Shown piece by piece: positions 1 to 7,246 of a stretch of DNA of 64,000 nt. The stretch's first letter is position 1. Every line of letters begins with the position of its first letter. Made by a program: the position numbers and the translations under genes. The notes beneath the pieces are model-generated. The model did no database searches. It saw only the letters and a program-made list of their open reading frames with translations, and was not told the origin of the DNA. Source of the stretch: Parabacteroides faecis (lineage in GTDB: Bacteria; Bacteroidota; Bacteroidia; Bacteroidales; Tannerellaceae); assembly GCF_014647375.1 (NCBI RefSeq), contig NZ_BMPB01000022.1:1-64000 (forward strand), read 5' to 3'.

Positions 1-48
1 CCGATCCCCGACCGATGAGCTTGAAAGAAAAACAGCGCATGACACAGT

Positions 49-474
49 TTATTTTACGCCCCCGGCTTGCATGATGACCTCCAGAGGGAGTTGCATTGTT
101 TTCATGTTGAGGGCGGTTTGACGGAGACCTTCGTTATGACCTTGTTTCAGTCCTTGTTTCATACCCTGCTCTTTGCCTTGCTTCATACCCTGTTTCAAAC
201 CTTTCTCTATACCTTGTTCAAAGCCTTTCTTTATTCCTCTCTCTTCGGCATAGTCGATCGTATTCTTATAGTCTCGGTAACGTTTCAGTGCTTCGTCGTA
301 CTGGATACGTTCTTCTTTGCTCAGGTTAGCCACGTCAGCAACCGCCAGAGTTTGTCGAATACGGCTTTTTGTGCCTTGAAAGGCATTCTGTCTAATGTAT
401 CCATATGCTTTAATAAATATAACCAACGTTCAAAATCTGTTTCACAATCATCTGCTTCTTTCGTGAACCACGGT
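49..474 (-). pseudogene. Rpn/PD-(D/E)XK nuclease transposase-type remnant (5'-truncated, frameshifted)
   Basis: C-terminal part of a Rpn-type (recombination-promoting nuclease, PD-(D/E)XK transposase family) protein. Reading leftward from about 474, one frame gives the family segment with TDFERWLYLLKHMDTLDRMPF and then KAVFDKL. The coding then moves to another frame that gives ADVANLSKEERIQYDEALKRYRD and the low-complexity tail. Deleting one CT from the CTCT near 343-346 would restore a continuous frame, so a 2-bp duplication is the likely lesion. An in-frame stop lies just upstream of 474, and the catalytic N-terminal two thirds of the usual roughly 300-residue protein is missing. The tail is a run of G-x-x-x tetrapeptides rich in K, E and Q, typical of this family. 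The remnant is inferred to be non-functional. Confidence 0.75.
130..245. repeat. Degenerate 12-bp tandem repeats inside the Rpn remnant
   Basis: This stretch is built of imperfect 12-base units resembling CTTGTTTCATAC. On the minus strand they encode the repeated GMKQ/GLKQ/GIEK tetrapeptides. Such tracts are common in the C-terminus of Rpn-family genes and are prone to slippage. Confidence 0.6.
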
Positions 475-591
475 AATTATTAGGATTTTGGATATTACCA
501 CCCAATAGCGGGTAGTGCGCAAATGTAAAGATTCTTTTTGAAACACGGAATATAGAAGAGTGGAAGGTAGTGGAGGGATAAGAATATTTTG

Positions 592-599
592 TAAGTTTG
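592..599 (+). promoter_or_regulatory. Candidate -7 element ahead of the ATPase fragment
   Basis: TAAGTTTG matches the Bacteroidetes -7 consensus TAnnTTTG and lies 19 bases before the ATG at 619. No clear -33 TTG is found at the expected distance, so the call rests on one element. Confidence 0.3.
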
Positions 600-618
600 C
601 AGTAAATACATACGATCC

Positions 619-1479
619 ATGAAAGTTGAATTAGCTGAATTTCAATCGTATATTGAATCTGAATTTCTAAATAATATCTGTTCTGTCAAAACAGACTATT
701 CATCCATCAAATATGATTCAGACAAAAGTTTTGTAAATATAAAACTCTCAGCAAATGAGGTTACAGATATTATTTATGAAATGAACTCTGAGTCTGTATT
801 AGATGATATAACATATGTGGAATCTCCTCTATATATACATTTATTAGATGCCTTATTAAGAACAACAACCTATCGGGAAGTTGAAAAAGAGCGGCTTACT
901 CCTTCTTTAATGTTTTCTCCTATGGTTGCAACCCATATTAAAGATATCGCAACAAAGTTGGATTATAGTAGTAAATACCTTAGAACAAAAGGTCAGAGGA
1001 ATGATATCTTTAATATAAAATCTATCACCGGTGGTTCTTTTGCATATGATAGTAATAGCCGTAGCCTTGTCTGGAAGAAAAAAAATCGATCTTTCTCTCC
1101 AATAAATGTTGCTTCCGGTATAAAAAGTTTCGGGATGATCCAGTTATTGTTAGAAGCTGATATGATCAATGAAAATAAAATGTTGATCTGGGATGAACCG
1201 GAAAACCATCTACATCCCAAATGGCAAGTTGAATTTGCTCATTTGCTTGTCAACCTGGCAAAAGCAGGTATTCCCGTTGTGGTTAGTTCACATAGTCCTT
1301 ACTTCATACAAGGTATACGTTATTTCTCCCGAAAAGAACAGATTGACAAATACGTTAATTATTATCTGGCAGAAGAAACGGAAGATGGTCTGGCAGATAT
1401 TAATGAAGTAACAAACGATCTGAACAGAGTATTTACCAAGCTAGCGGAACCATTGAATGAGATTATGAATCTGGAATAA
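619..1479 (+). CDS. AAA/OLD-like ATPase C-terminal region without Walker A
   Basis: A 286-residue protein resembling the C-terminal half of AAA_15/AAA_21-type ATPases, the ABC-like fold of OLD and SMC-related proteins. The Walker B segment is clear at about residues 190-198 (LIWDEPENHLHP), followed by the switch histidine context VVSSHSPYF near 220. No P-loop (GxxxxGKS/T) occurs in the protein, and none was seen in the 140 bases upstream in the same frame. The family normally carries it within the first 40 residues. Either this is a truncated, inactive gene, or the ATG at 619 served by the -7 motif at 592 marks a shortened but expressed form. It sits next to a transposase-type remnant, which fits an eroded accessory or defence-type island. 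Its function is not known. Confidence 0.6.
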   Translation: MKVELAEFQSYIESEFLNNICSVKTDYSSIKYDSDKSFVNIKLSANEVTDIIYEMNSESVLDDITYVESPLYIHLLDALLRTTTYREVEKERLTPSLMFSPMVATHIKDIATKLDYSSKYLRTKGQRNDIFNIKSITGGSFAYDSNSRSLVWKKKNRSFSPINVASGIKSFGMIQLLLEADMINENKMLIWDEPENHLHPKWQVEFAHLLVNLAKAGIPVVVSSHSPYFIQGIRYFSRKEQIDKYVNYYLAEETEDGLADINEVTNDLNRVFTKLAEPLNEIMNLE

Positions 1480-1505
1480 CTTGACAACTTAAACCGAACA
1501 CTAGT

Positions 1506-1760
1506 ATGACATCCAAAGAATTATATGATTTAATCTTATCTCAAAAATTATCAACCGAAACATGTATTTGCCGACTTCATCATCCATGTTCGGCAAGCGC
1601 GCTGTGCGGGTTGATGAGTCTGAATGTACTGGCAAATACGACTTCCCAATGGGATGTGGTTTCCACTCAATTAATGAAAAAAAAGATACAAGGCATTTCC
1701 GAAATGACTACCTATTATCTACATTGCGAAGATTTTGATAATTATTACCGAAACTTATAA
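1506..1760 (+). CDS. Small hypothetical ORF (84 aa), doubtful
   Basis: I do not recognise this product. It starts 26 bases after the ATPase fragment and ends inside the 3' end of the convergent LuxR-type gene, overlapping it by 6 bases. A second frame is open from about 1562 to 1736 and also gives plausible protein sequence (segment DESECTGKYDFPMGCGF). The original gene may therefore be frameshifted, with only part of it still readable. No good ribosome binding site is visible. It may be the degraded partner of the ATPase or spurious. Confidence 0.3.
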   Translation: MTSKELYDLILSQKLSTETCICRLHHPCSASALCGLMSLNVLANTTSQWDVVSTQLMKKKIQGISEMTTYYLHCEDFDNYYRNL

Positions 1761-2342
1761 CTCTATATCATCTCCCGAAATAATCCCGTTCATGATGGCG
1801 TAGAACGTTAAACCGGAAACGGTTTTGATACCTAATTTAGCAGTGATGTTCTTACGGTGGGTAAGGACTGTGTTGAGGCTGATGCTTAGTTTGTCCGCTA
1901 TCTCCTTGTTGGTGATACCTTTTACGATCAATTGGAGAACGTCGGTTTCGCGGGTGGAGAGGTCTTTGTTCGTATCGCCGGATAGATTGCCGGAATTGTC
2001 GTTGGCTAATAAGAGCTGCAACTGCTCGATGATGATCTCCTGGGAGGCTTTTACTGTAATATGGTTTGTAGTGGATATACCTCCGTCACCTTCTGCACCA
2101 TCGATCAACACGATTGTTTTACTACGGCGGGGCAGGAAAAAGTCGCCATTCATAACCTGGGTTTCGGGAGAGGTAAAATAGTAATCGAACGTATCGTTGC
2201 AACCGGCAGCATTAAAGGCTTCGAACGTTGGGAACCAACACACTTCCACCGGAGGGAAATAGTCGGTTAACAAGCTCTGAAGGCCAATGCTCTGTAAAGT
2301 ATCGGATAAAATGATCGCTATTTGCCTGGTTTTATGCATCAA
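1755..2342 (-). CDS. LuxR-type HTH regulator with degenerate receiver
   Basis: A 195-residue protein. The C-terminal 65 residues form a LuxR/GerE helix-turn-helix (LSTRETDVLQLIVKGITNKE, then ISLNTVLTHRKNI). The N-terminal 110 residues look like a worn receiver domain: the acidic pocket and phosphorylatable aspartate of true response regulators are not recognisable, so control by phosphorylation is unlikely. It is the last gene of a minus-strand operon, 6 bases after the hemerythrin-type gene, and presumably regulates that operon or a linked redox response. It converges on, and slightly overlaps, the small ORF ending at 1760. Confidence 0.8.
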   Translation of the reverse strand: MMHKTRQIAIILSDTLQSIGLQSLLTDYFPPVEVCWFPTFEAFNAAGCNDTFDYYFTSPETQVMNGDFFLPRRSKTIVLIDGAEGDGGISTTNHITVKASQEIIIEQLQLLLANDNSGNLSGDTNKDLSTRETDVLQLIVKGITNKEIADKLSISLNTVLTHRKNITAKLGIKTVSGLTFYAIMNGIISGDDIEL

Positions 2343-2348
2343 TACGGA

Positions 2349-3059
2349 CTATTTACATAATTTCTCCATGGCTGAAACCATCGGAGTCAGAATACGGTAA
2401 CGGATACGGTTATGCTGTTTGATGTCTTTTTCAAGGCTGCTGATACCGAAGATCACGGCATAACATAAATTCTCATTATAATCGCCCGAAAGATGTTTGA
2501 CCATGATGCCTTTCAAGTCGGAAAGCAGTGCTTCGATAGGATCCTCCAACCGCTGTTCACCACTAAGCTGGAGCACTCCGGTCTCGTCGGAAGCCTGGCA
2601 ACCGTTGATCTTTTCACTTAATGCCTGGCAATACGGGAACCATACCTTGTCGTCTTTCTCGATACGCGCTGTCAGTTCTTCTTTGAAAGAAGAGAAGAAC
2701 TTGCCGATCAGGTTCAACGTATTATTTCCCGGGGTACTCATAGAGATAAAAGAAGTAAGATGCCGCTCTATGTTCGGCAGTTGATAACGTAAATAATACT
2801 GGTTGGTCTTGGTCAGGTAATCGATAATCTGTGAAGTATGGAATGTCTGCAACTTCCTCTCCGGGAAATATTCCTCATTCAGAAAGGTGTTGATCACCGT
2901 CAGCAGGAAATCCGTATCCAGCTGATACTCGTCACAGATCGTTTTCACCGATTTATCCCCCAATCCGAGGCGGATACCGAACCGGTTGATTACAGGAATG
3001 AGTGAGGGATGTTCTTCCACCACCTCACTCATTTGCATATTAGGATATACTAAAGGCAT
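2349..3059 (-). CDS. Hemerythrin/RIC (ScdA, YtfE)-type protein
   Basis: A 236-residue protein related to the RIC di-iron proteins that repair iron-sulfur clusters after oxidative or nitrosative damage. Residues 10-45 resemble the ScdA N-terminal (DUF542) domain but lack its Cys-Cys pair. The following hemerythrin-like helices carry H74, H100, an acidic EKDDKVWFPY segment near 134-143, H189 and H216, the last in DIKQHNRIRYRIL. These are reasonable candidates for the di-iron ligands. The protein is predicted cytoplasmic. It lies 3 bases after the TIM-barrel gene and 6 bases before the LuxR-type gene, so it is translated from the same operon. A sensing role together with the regulator is possible but is only inferred. 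Confidence 0.75.
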   Translation of the reverse strand: MPLVYPNMQMSEVVEEHPSLIPVINRFGIRLGLGDKSVKTICDEYQLDTDFLLTVINTFLNEEYFPERKLQTFHTSQIIDYLTKTNQYYLRYQLPNIERHLTSFISMSTPGNNTLNLIGKFFSSFKEELTARIEKDDKVWFPYCQALSEKINGCQASDETGVLQLSGEQRLEDPIEALLSDLKGIMVKHLSGDYNENLCYAVIFGISSLEKDIKQHNRIRYRILTPMVSAMEKLCK

Positions 3060-3062
3060 AAT

Positions 3063-4004
3063 TTATGCTTCTTCCCATTGTTTGCGCAAGAGTTCCACTG
3101 CGGCAGGAACAACGATATTACGATCGCCCTGGCATCCGCATTCGAAACTTACGTATTTGTCATAACCCAGCATCTTCAATCCTTTGAAGCCGTCTACATA
3201 GTTATCTGCGTCACCGTCTTCACCCGGCATGCTACGACGTTTGCGGCTTGCCACATGCACGTGTTGCAGATAGTCGCCACCTGAAATGAACGCTCCCATA
3301 TCGGAAGTTTCTTCCCAGGTCATGTGCCAGAAGTCACCCATGCAACGCACACCCGGATTATTGATATCCCGGCATACGGAAGCAGCATCGGCCACCTGGC
3401 GCATATAGAAACATTCTTTGCGGTTCAGAGGTTCAAAAATTACTGTCGTTCCGTTCTGTGCAGCATGGTTACCCATCTCCGTGAACTGTTCGCACAGGAA
3501 GTCGCGGGTTTCCTGGTTATGAGGAAGCGCAGGAACCTGGCCGTTGAAAGCAGGAACGATAATAACACCAGTCGACCCCAGTTCGCCGGCAGCCGTGATG
3601 ATTTCCTTCATCGTATCCATACATTGCTTGCGGATAGCCGGATCGGTAGAAAGAATAAAACCGTCGAAACCGGCACAAATGGCACTGACTTTGATATCAC
3701 GACCACTCAGAGCTTGCTTGATCTCGCTTACACGGTCTTTCAAACCACGTCCGCCCGGCTCGAAACCGACAACACCCAGCTTCTCCATATAGTCCAGCTT
3801 CTGGTTCAGGTTTTCACCCGGCGCAATGCCTTCCTGGAAAGAGATGTTCAGTTTAGCCTTCGTGTTACAGCAAGACTTTGTCTCCGGACATTTCTCGTCC
3901 GAAGCAGCCTTACCGGCACAGGAAGCCAACGCACCGGTGCTAACGGCCGCTACCGCAGCACCGGACAAAGTTGTTCTTAAAAAGTTTCTTCTATTCAGAG
4001 TCAT
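3063..4004 (-). CDS. Tat-exported TIM-barrel sugar isomerase/epimerase family protein
   Basis: A 313-residue protein of the xylose isomerase-like TIM-barrel superfamily (hydroxypyruvate isomerase or sugar phosphate isomerase/epimerase type). The N-terminus has a twin-arginine motif (NRRNFLR), a hydrophobic stretch and a Cys (LASC) that could be lipidated, so it should work in the periplasm or on the membrane. Conserved metal-site features include IFEPLNRKE near 190, GVRCMGDFWHMTWEE near 218 and HVHVASRKR near 245. It lies 3 bases after the Tat-exported Gfo/Idh oxidoreductase. In Bacteroides such pairs act on oxidised (3-keto) glycosides; whether this pair does so is inference. Confidence 0.8.
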   Translation of the reverse strand: MTLNRRNFLRTTLSGAAVAAVSTGALASCAGKAASDEKCPETKSCCNTKAKLNISFQEGIAPGENLNQKLDYMEKLGVVGFEPGGRGLKDRVSEIKQALSGRDIKVSAICAGFDGFILSTDPAIRKQCMDTMKEIITAAGELGSTGVIIVPAFNGQVPALPHNQETRDFLCEQFTEMGNHAAQNGTTVIFEPLNRKECFYMRQVADAASVCRDINNPGVRCMGDFWHMTWEETSDMGAFISGGDYLQHVHVASRKRRSMPGEDGDADNYVDGFKGLKMLGYDKYVSFECGCQGDRNIVVPAAVELLRKQWEEA

Positions 4005-4007
4005 AAC

Positions 4008-5396
4008 TTATTTCTTTTGATCGAGAGGTTTACCCGGAACCGGAACAGTAAATGTGCTCATATCCATCTTACCCAGATTCAGGTCTTTCGGAGTATAATC
4101 CAATGGAGATGCAGTCATGGAATCCCATGTTGTTTCTGCACCGGAGTAAGCCGATTCACGTCCCATAATAGCAGCCATATTTGAAACAGCTGTTTCAGAT
4201 GCCTGCTGAAGCGGTTTGTTGCCACGGATGCTGTTAATCCAGTTTACATGTTCCAGTGTATACGGGTCAGTCTGCTTGAAGTTTGCTTTCTCTGCTTCGT
4301 AATCGTATTTCCAGATCACATTGCCTGCAAGGTCTTTAATCTCCATAGTAGAGCTGTCCCATGAGCCTTTCGTACCCTGGACAAATTCGCTTACATTGCT
4401 CACGCAACCGTCAATCTGACGACACATACTATGCATATGGATACCGTTCTCCATAGTGAAGTCGATACTGAAATTATCATACTGGTCACCGGTAATACGG
4501 CGCTGGCGAGAACCGAAACCGACAGCCTTAACAGGTTTCAGACCGCTAAACCAGGTAAATACGTCGATATTATGTACATGCTGCTCAACAATATGGTCGC
4601 CGGATAACCATTTCCAGTTCACCCAGTCTTTGATCATATATTCGCAATCGTTCCATTCTTTCTGACGTTCGCGGAACCATAACATACTCTGGTTCCAGTA
4701 AACCGTACCGCCAGTGATCTCACCGATCATACCTTCCATGATCTTTTTGTAAGATTCTACATAAGAACGCTGGTGATGACGTTGTGTACCTGTGATTACG
4801 CGAAGATTCTTAGCTTCTGCCTGTTTAGCTGTAGCCATAATCGTACGATAACCTGCCGGATCTACACAGATCGGTTTTTCCAGGAACGAATGCTTTCCTT
4901 TTTCTGTTGCATACTGGAAATGTACCGGACGGAATACGGGAGGAGTTGCAATAATCACAACATCTACCCCACTATCTATTACCTGTTTATAAGCATCCAG
5001 ACCTACAAAACGCTTATCGGCCGGTATATCGATATTCTTTTCTTTTTTCAGCTTGCCTGCCAAATCATCTACTCTTTCCTGAAAAGTATCGCCCAATGCT
5101 ATGATCGTTAGACCATTCGCTGCATTCAGGAAGTTGAAAGCTGCACCGGAACCGCGTCCGCCACAACCGATAACACCGGCTTTCAGTTCTTTTCCGTCTG
5201 TTGCCAGGTCGGGCAATTCAGGAATATAATAAGTACCCGGTTCTTTCAGCGGTTTCAAAGCATCTGCTTTTTCTCCTCCGCCACATGAGGTTAAAACCAC
5301 ACTTGCTGCGCTACCTGTACCGATTGCCCCCAGGGCACCGGCCATCGCTGAGCTCTTTAAAAATGATCTTCTACTGATACTGTTTTCCTTTTTCAT
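4008..5396 (-). CDS. Tat-exported Gfo/Idh/MocA family oxidoreductase
   Basis: A 462-residue NAD(P)-dependent oxidoreductase. A twin-arginine signal (SRRSFLK) and a Cys after the hydrophobic region (TSCGGG) indicate Tat export and perhaps lipidation. The Rossmann motif GVIGCGGRGSGAA is at about 73-86, followed by the FLEKPICVDPAGYR segment with the conserved EKP near 170 that usually positions the sugar and cofactor. The protein resembles glucose-fructose oxidoreductase-type enzymes that carry a tightly bound cofactor outside the cytoplasm. The gene follows the cytochrome c/SUMF1 fusion by 44 bases and precedes the TIM-barrel isomerase by 3, so the three likely form a periplasmic redox pathway. 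Confidence 0.85.
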   Translation of the reverse strand: MKKENSISRRSFLKSSAMAGALGAIGTGSAASVVLTSCGGGEKADALKPLKEPGTYYIPELPDLATDGKELKAGVIGCGGRGSGAAFNFLNAANGLTIIALGDTFQERVDDLAGKLKKEKNIDIPADKRFVGLDAYKQVIDSGVDVVIIATPPVFRPVHFQYATEKGKHSFLEKPICVDPAGYRTIMATAKQAEAKNLRVITGTQRHHQRSYVESYKKIMEGMIGEITGGTVYWNQSMLWFRERQKEWNDCEYMIKDWVNWKWLSGDHIVEQHVHNIDVFTWFSGLKPVKAVGFGSRQRRITGDQYDNFSIDFTMENGIHMHSMCRQIDGCVSNVSEFVQGTKGSWDSSTMEIKDLAGNVIWKYDYEAEKANFKQTDPYTLEHVNWINSIRGNKPLQQASETAVSNMAAIMGRESAYSGAETTWDSMTASPLDYTPKDLNLGKMDMSTFTVPVPGKPLDQKK

Positions 5397-5440
5397 GATA
5401 TAGCAAAATTTTAAAGAATTGATATTATTTTTACACTAGT

Positions 5441-7027
5441 CTACTTGATTGATGAATCCGGCTCGCAAACTACGCGGAAACCAATACCACGTATGTCAGA
5501 GTACCACCAGATACTTTTTGGCTGCTGCGGGTCGGTCTTTAACCACGCTTCATGTTTTGTATAATCACGGGCTGCCGAGCGCAGATCTGCAGCATCGGAA
5601 GTATAGTTACCTCCACGTACTACCCATTCTGTTCCATCGGTTACCAACGGATCTGTAACAGATTCGCCACCCTTGCTGTAAGCTTCAGGATCATACTTGT
5701 CTGCACAGTATTCCATGACATTACCCAACATATTTTTTAAACCGAACGGATTGGCTTTCACCATTTCCGGTTCTTGTGTCTTATTCTTACTGTTCTTGCT
5801 GTAAATAACGAACGAGCTGATGCTGTCGGTTTTTGCATCAAAGAACTTACGCCAGAATCCCTGATCAGAGAAATCTTTCGGGCTGCCGCTAAAGAAGTAA
5901 GGAGTTTCCGTACCGCCACGGGCTGCATATTCCCATTCGGCTTCAGTCGGCAAACGATATTTCTTACCTGTCTTCTTCGATAACCACTGACAGAATGTTT
6001 CTGCCGCATAATGTGTCATCGTGATAGCCGGACGGTCACCGCCACCCCAACCCTGGTCGGGGAATCCGAACGGAGGTGTCGGACCGGATATGGCATCTAC
6101 ATCGGGATTGCTGTTGTTTGCATATACAGTTTCGGGAGGAGTACGTCCTTCACTCATCGTACTTCCATAGAATGACCAGTATTGATCCCAGGTCACTTCC
6201 ACTTCTGCCATAAAGAACGGACTGACTGTCACATTACGGACAGGAGCTTCATCCGGCTGATGGAACGGTTCCTTGCTTGTACTACCCATTTTGAATGAAC
6301 CGCCGGGAACGGCAACCATTTTGAAAGACACCGGAGTTCCGGGTATCTGTTCTACATAGTCGGCGAAACTTGTTACCTGCGCAGGTGCTTTAAAATACAA
6401 ACTGGTATCGACAACCGAAGAGCCGGCAGCCAGTCCGGGAATACCAGTCAGCTTCGAATGGTTGTAATTCGGATTATAGTGTCCTGCATCCAGGTGACAG
6501 CTGATACATTGTAAGTCCAGTTTCTTTTCATTCTCATCATAATAAAGGTGCGCGGTAATCCCATCGTTTGTTATTCCTTCCGGGAACAAATTCTGGTGAC
6601 ACTCTTTACATGATTCGTTCGGGATATACTTAACGGCATGATCCAGTTCCGACTTTACGTCCCAGTCAAAATCGGCACTGTCTTTGGTCATATAAGACCA
6701 AACATCTTTCAAACCCAACTTAGCTTTTGCCGTATAATGGTTCCAGGTATCGTTTTTAGGCGGAAGGTGACAGTCCACGCAATGTACTTTCACACCGCTT
6801 CTGTTATTGACATGCTTTGATAACTTCCAGCTATTTTCCACATGCGGATGCACATGACACATCATACAGGATTCGTCGGAGGAAAAATAGACAGAAGTAT
6901 TATAAGCCAGGATCATTACCCCGGCACCAAAAACCACTCCTGCAAGAAGCATAAAGGTCTTTCCTTTAAAAAAACTCTTCTTCTTCTGGTCTGATGAATA
7001 TCGATTAGAATTTTTGTTAGTAGCCAT
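5441..7027 (-). CDS. NapC/NrfH-type tetraheme cytochrome c fused to a SUMF1/FGE-like domain
   Basis: A 528-residue membrane-anchored fusion. One transmembrane helix lies at about 24-45. Four CxxCH haem sites follow at about 54 (CMMCH), 83 (CVDCH), 140 (CKECH) and 174 (CISCH), the layout of NrfH/NapC quinol dehydrogenases. From about 230 to the end is a formylglycine-generating-enzyme-like (SUMF1/EgtB/PvdO) fold with RLPTEAEWEYAARGG, MLGNVMEYC and WVVRGG. The copper-binding Cys pair of true FGE is absent (NYTSDAADLRSAAR at that place), so it is unlikely to make formylglycine. The ATG at 7027 was chosen because the reading frame reaches 7084 with another ATG but only the shorter form gives a normal signal-anchor. 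No NrfA-type partner is nearby; the next gene is a Gfo/Idh oxidoreductase. Confidence 0.8.
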   Translation of the reverse strand: MATNKNSNRYSSDQKKKSFFKGKTFMLLAGVVFGAGVMILAYNTSVYFSSDESCMMCHVHPHVENSWKLSKHVNNRSGVKVHCVDCHLPPKNDTWNHYTAKAKLGLKDVWSYMTKDSADFDWDVKSELDHAVKYIPNESCKECHQNLFPEGITNDGITAHLYYDENEKKLDLQCISCHLDAGHYNPNYNHSKLTGIPGLAAGSSVVDTSLYFKAPAQVTSFADYVEQIPGTPVSFKMVAVPGGSFKMGSTSKEPFHQPDEAPVRNVTVSPFFMAEVEVTWDQYWSFYGSTMSEGRTPPETVYANNSNPDVDAISGPTPPFGFPDQGWGGGDRPAITMTHYAAETFCQWLSKKTGKKYRLPTEAEWEYAARGGTETPYFFSGSPKDFSDQGFWRKFFDAKTDSISSFVIYSKNSKNKTQEPEMVKANPFGLKNMLGNVMEYCADKYDPEAYSKGGESVTDPLVTDGTEWVVRGGNYTSDAADLRSAARDYTKHEAWLKTDPQQPKSIWWYSDIRGIGFRVVCEPDSSIK

Positions 7028-7128
7028 CTGTTTTATGGTATTCAATTTTACACTTAGTCTAAGATTAGATTTAAAAATCGGCAATAAAAGTAGTATTTTC
7101 CTTAATATAAAGAAAGCATACGAGGCGA

Positions 7129-7147
7129 TTTAACGTAATACGTAAAC
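7129..7147. promoter_or_regulatory. Palindromic site ahead of the cytochrome operon
   Basis: TTTAACGTAATACGTAAAC has matching ACGTA arms around a short centre and lies about 100 bases upstream of the cytochrome fusion, between it and the beta-galactosidase terminator. It could be an operator. No standard -7 element was found beside it. Confidence 0.25.
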
Positions 7148-7196
7148 GGATTATGCTTTTTTTAATTATTTTCAGGAATATGAAATAAAATCGAAA

Positions 7197-7234
7197 AGCT
7201 GGAAGAGTCGACATCCGTATCAACCCTTCCAGCT
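7197..7234 (-). terminator. Rho-independent terminator after the beta-galactosidase gene
   Basis: The arms AGCTGGAAG and CTTCCAGCT form a perfect 9-bp stem. On the minus strand it is followed by TTTT and a U-rich stretch. It separates the galactosidase unit from the cytochrome operon. Confidence 0.7.
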
Positions 7235-7246
7235 GTTATAATTATA

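Noticed and set aside
67-483. Open frame of 138 codons on the plus strand
   Set aside because: It is antisense to the Rpn remnant and rich in Leu/Phe repeats produced by the 12-bp repeats; no gene-like features.
3324-3980. Open frame of 218 codons antisense to the TIM-barrel gene
   Set aside because: Shadow of a conserved gene; no domain features or start signals.
5441-7027. True formylglycine-generating enzyme or nitrite reductase subunit
   Set aside because: The copper-binding cysteines of FGE are missing and no NrfA or sulfatase gene is adjacent.
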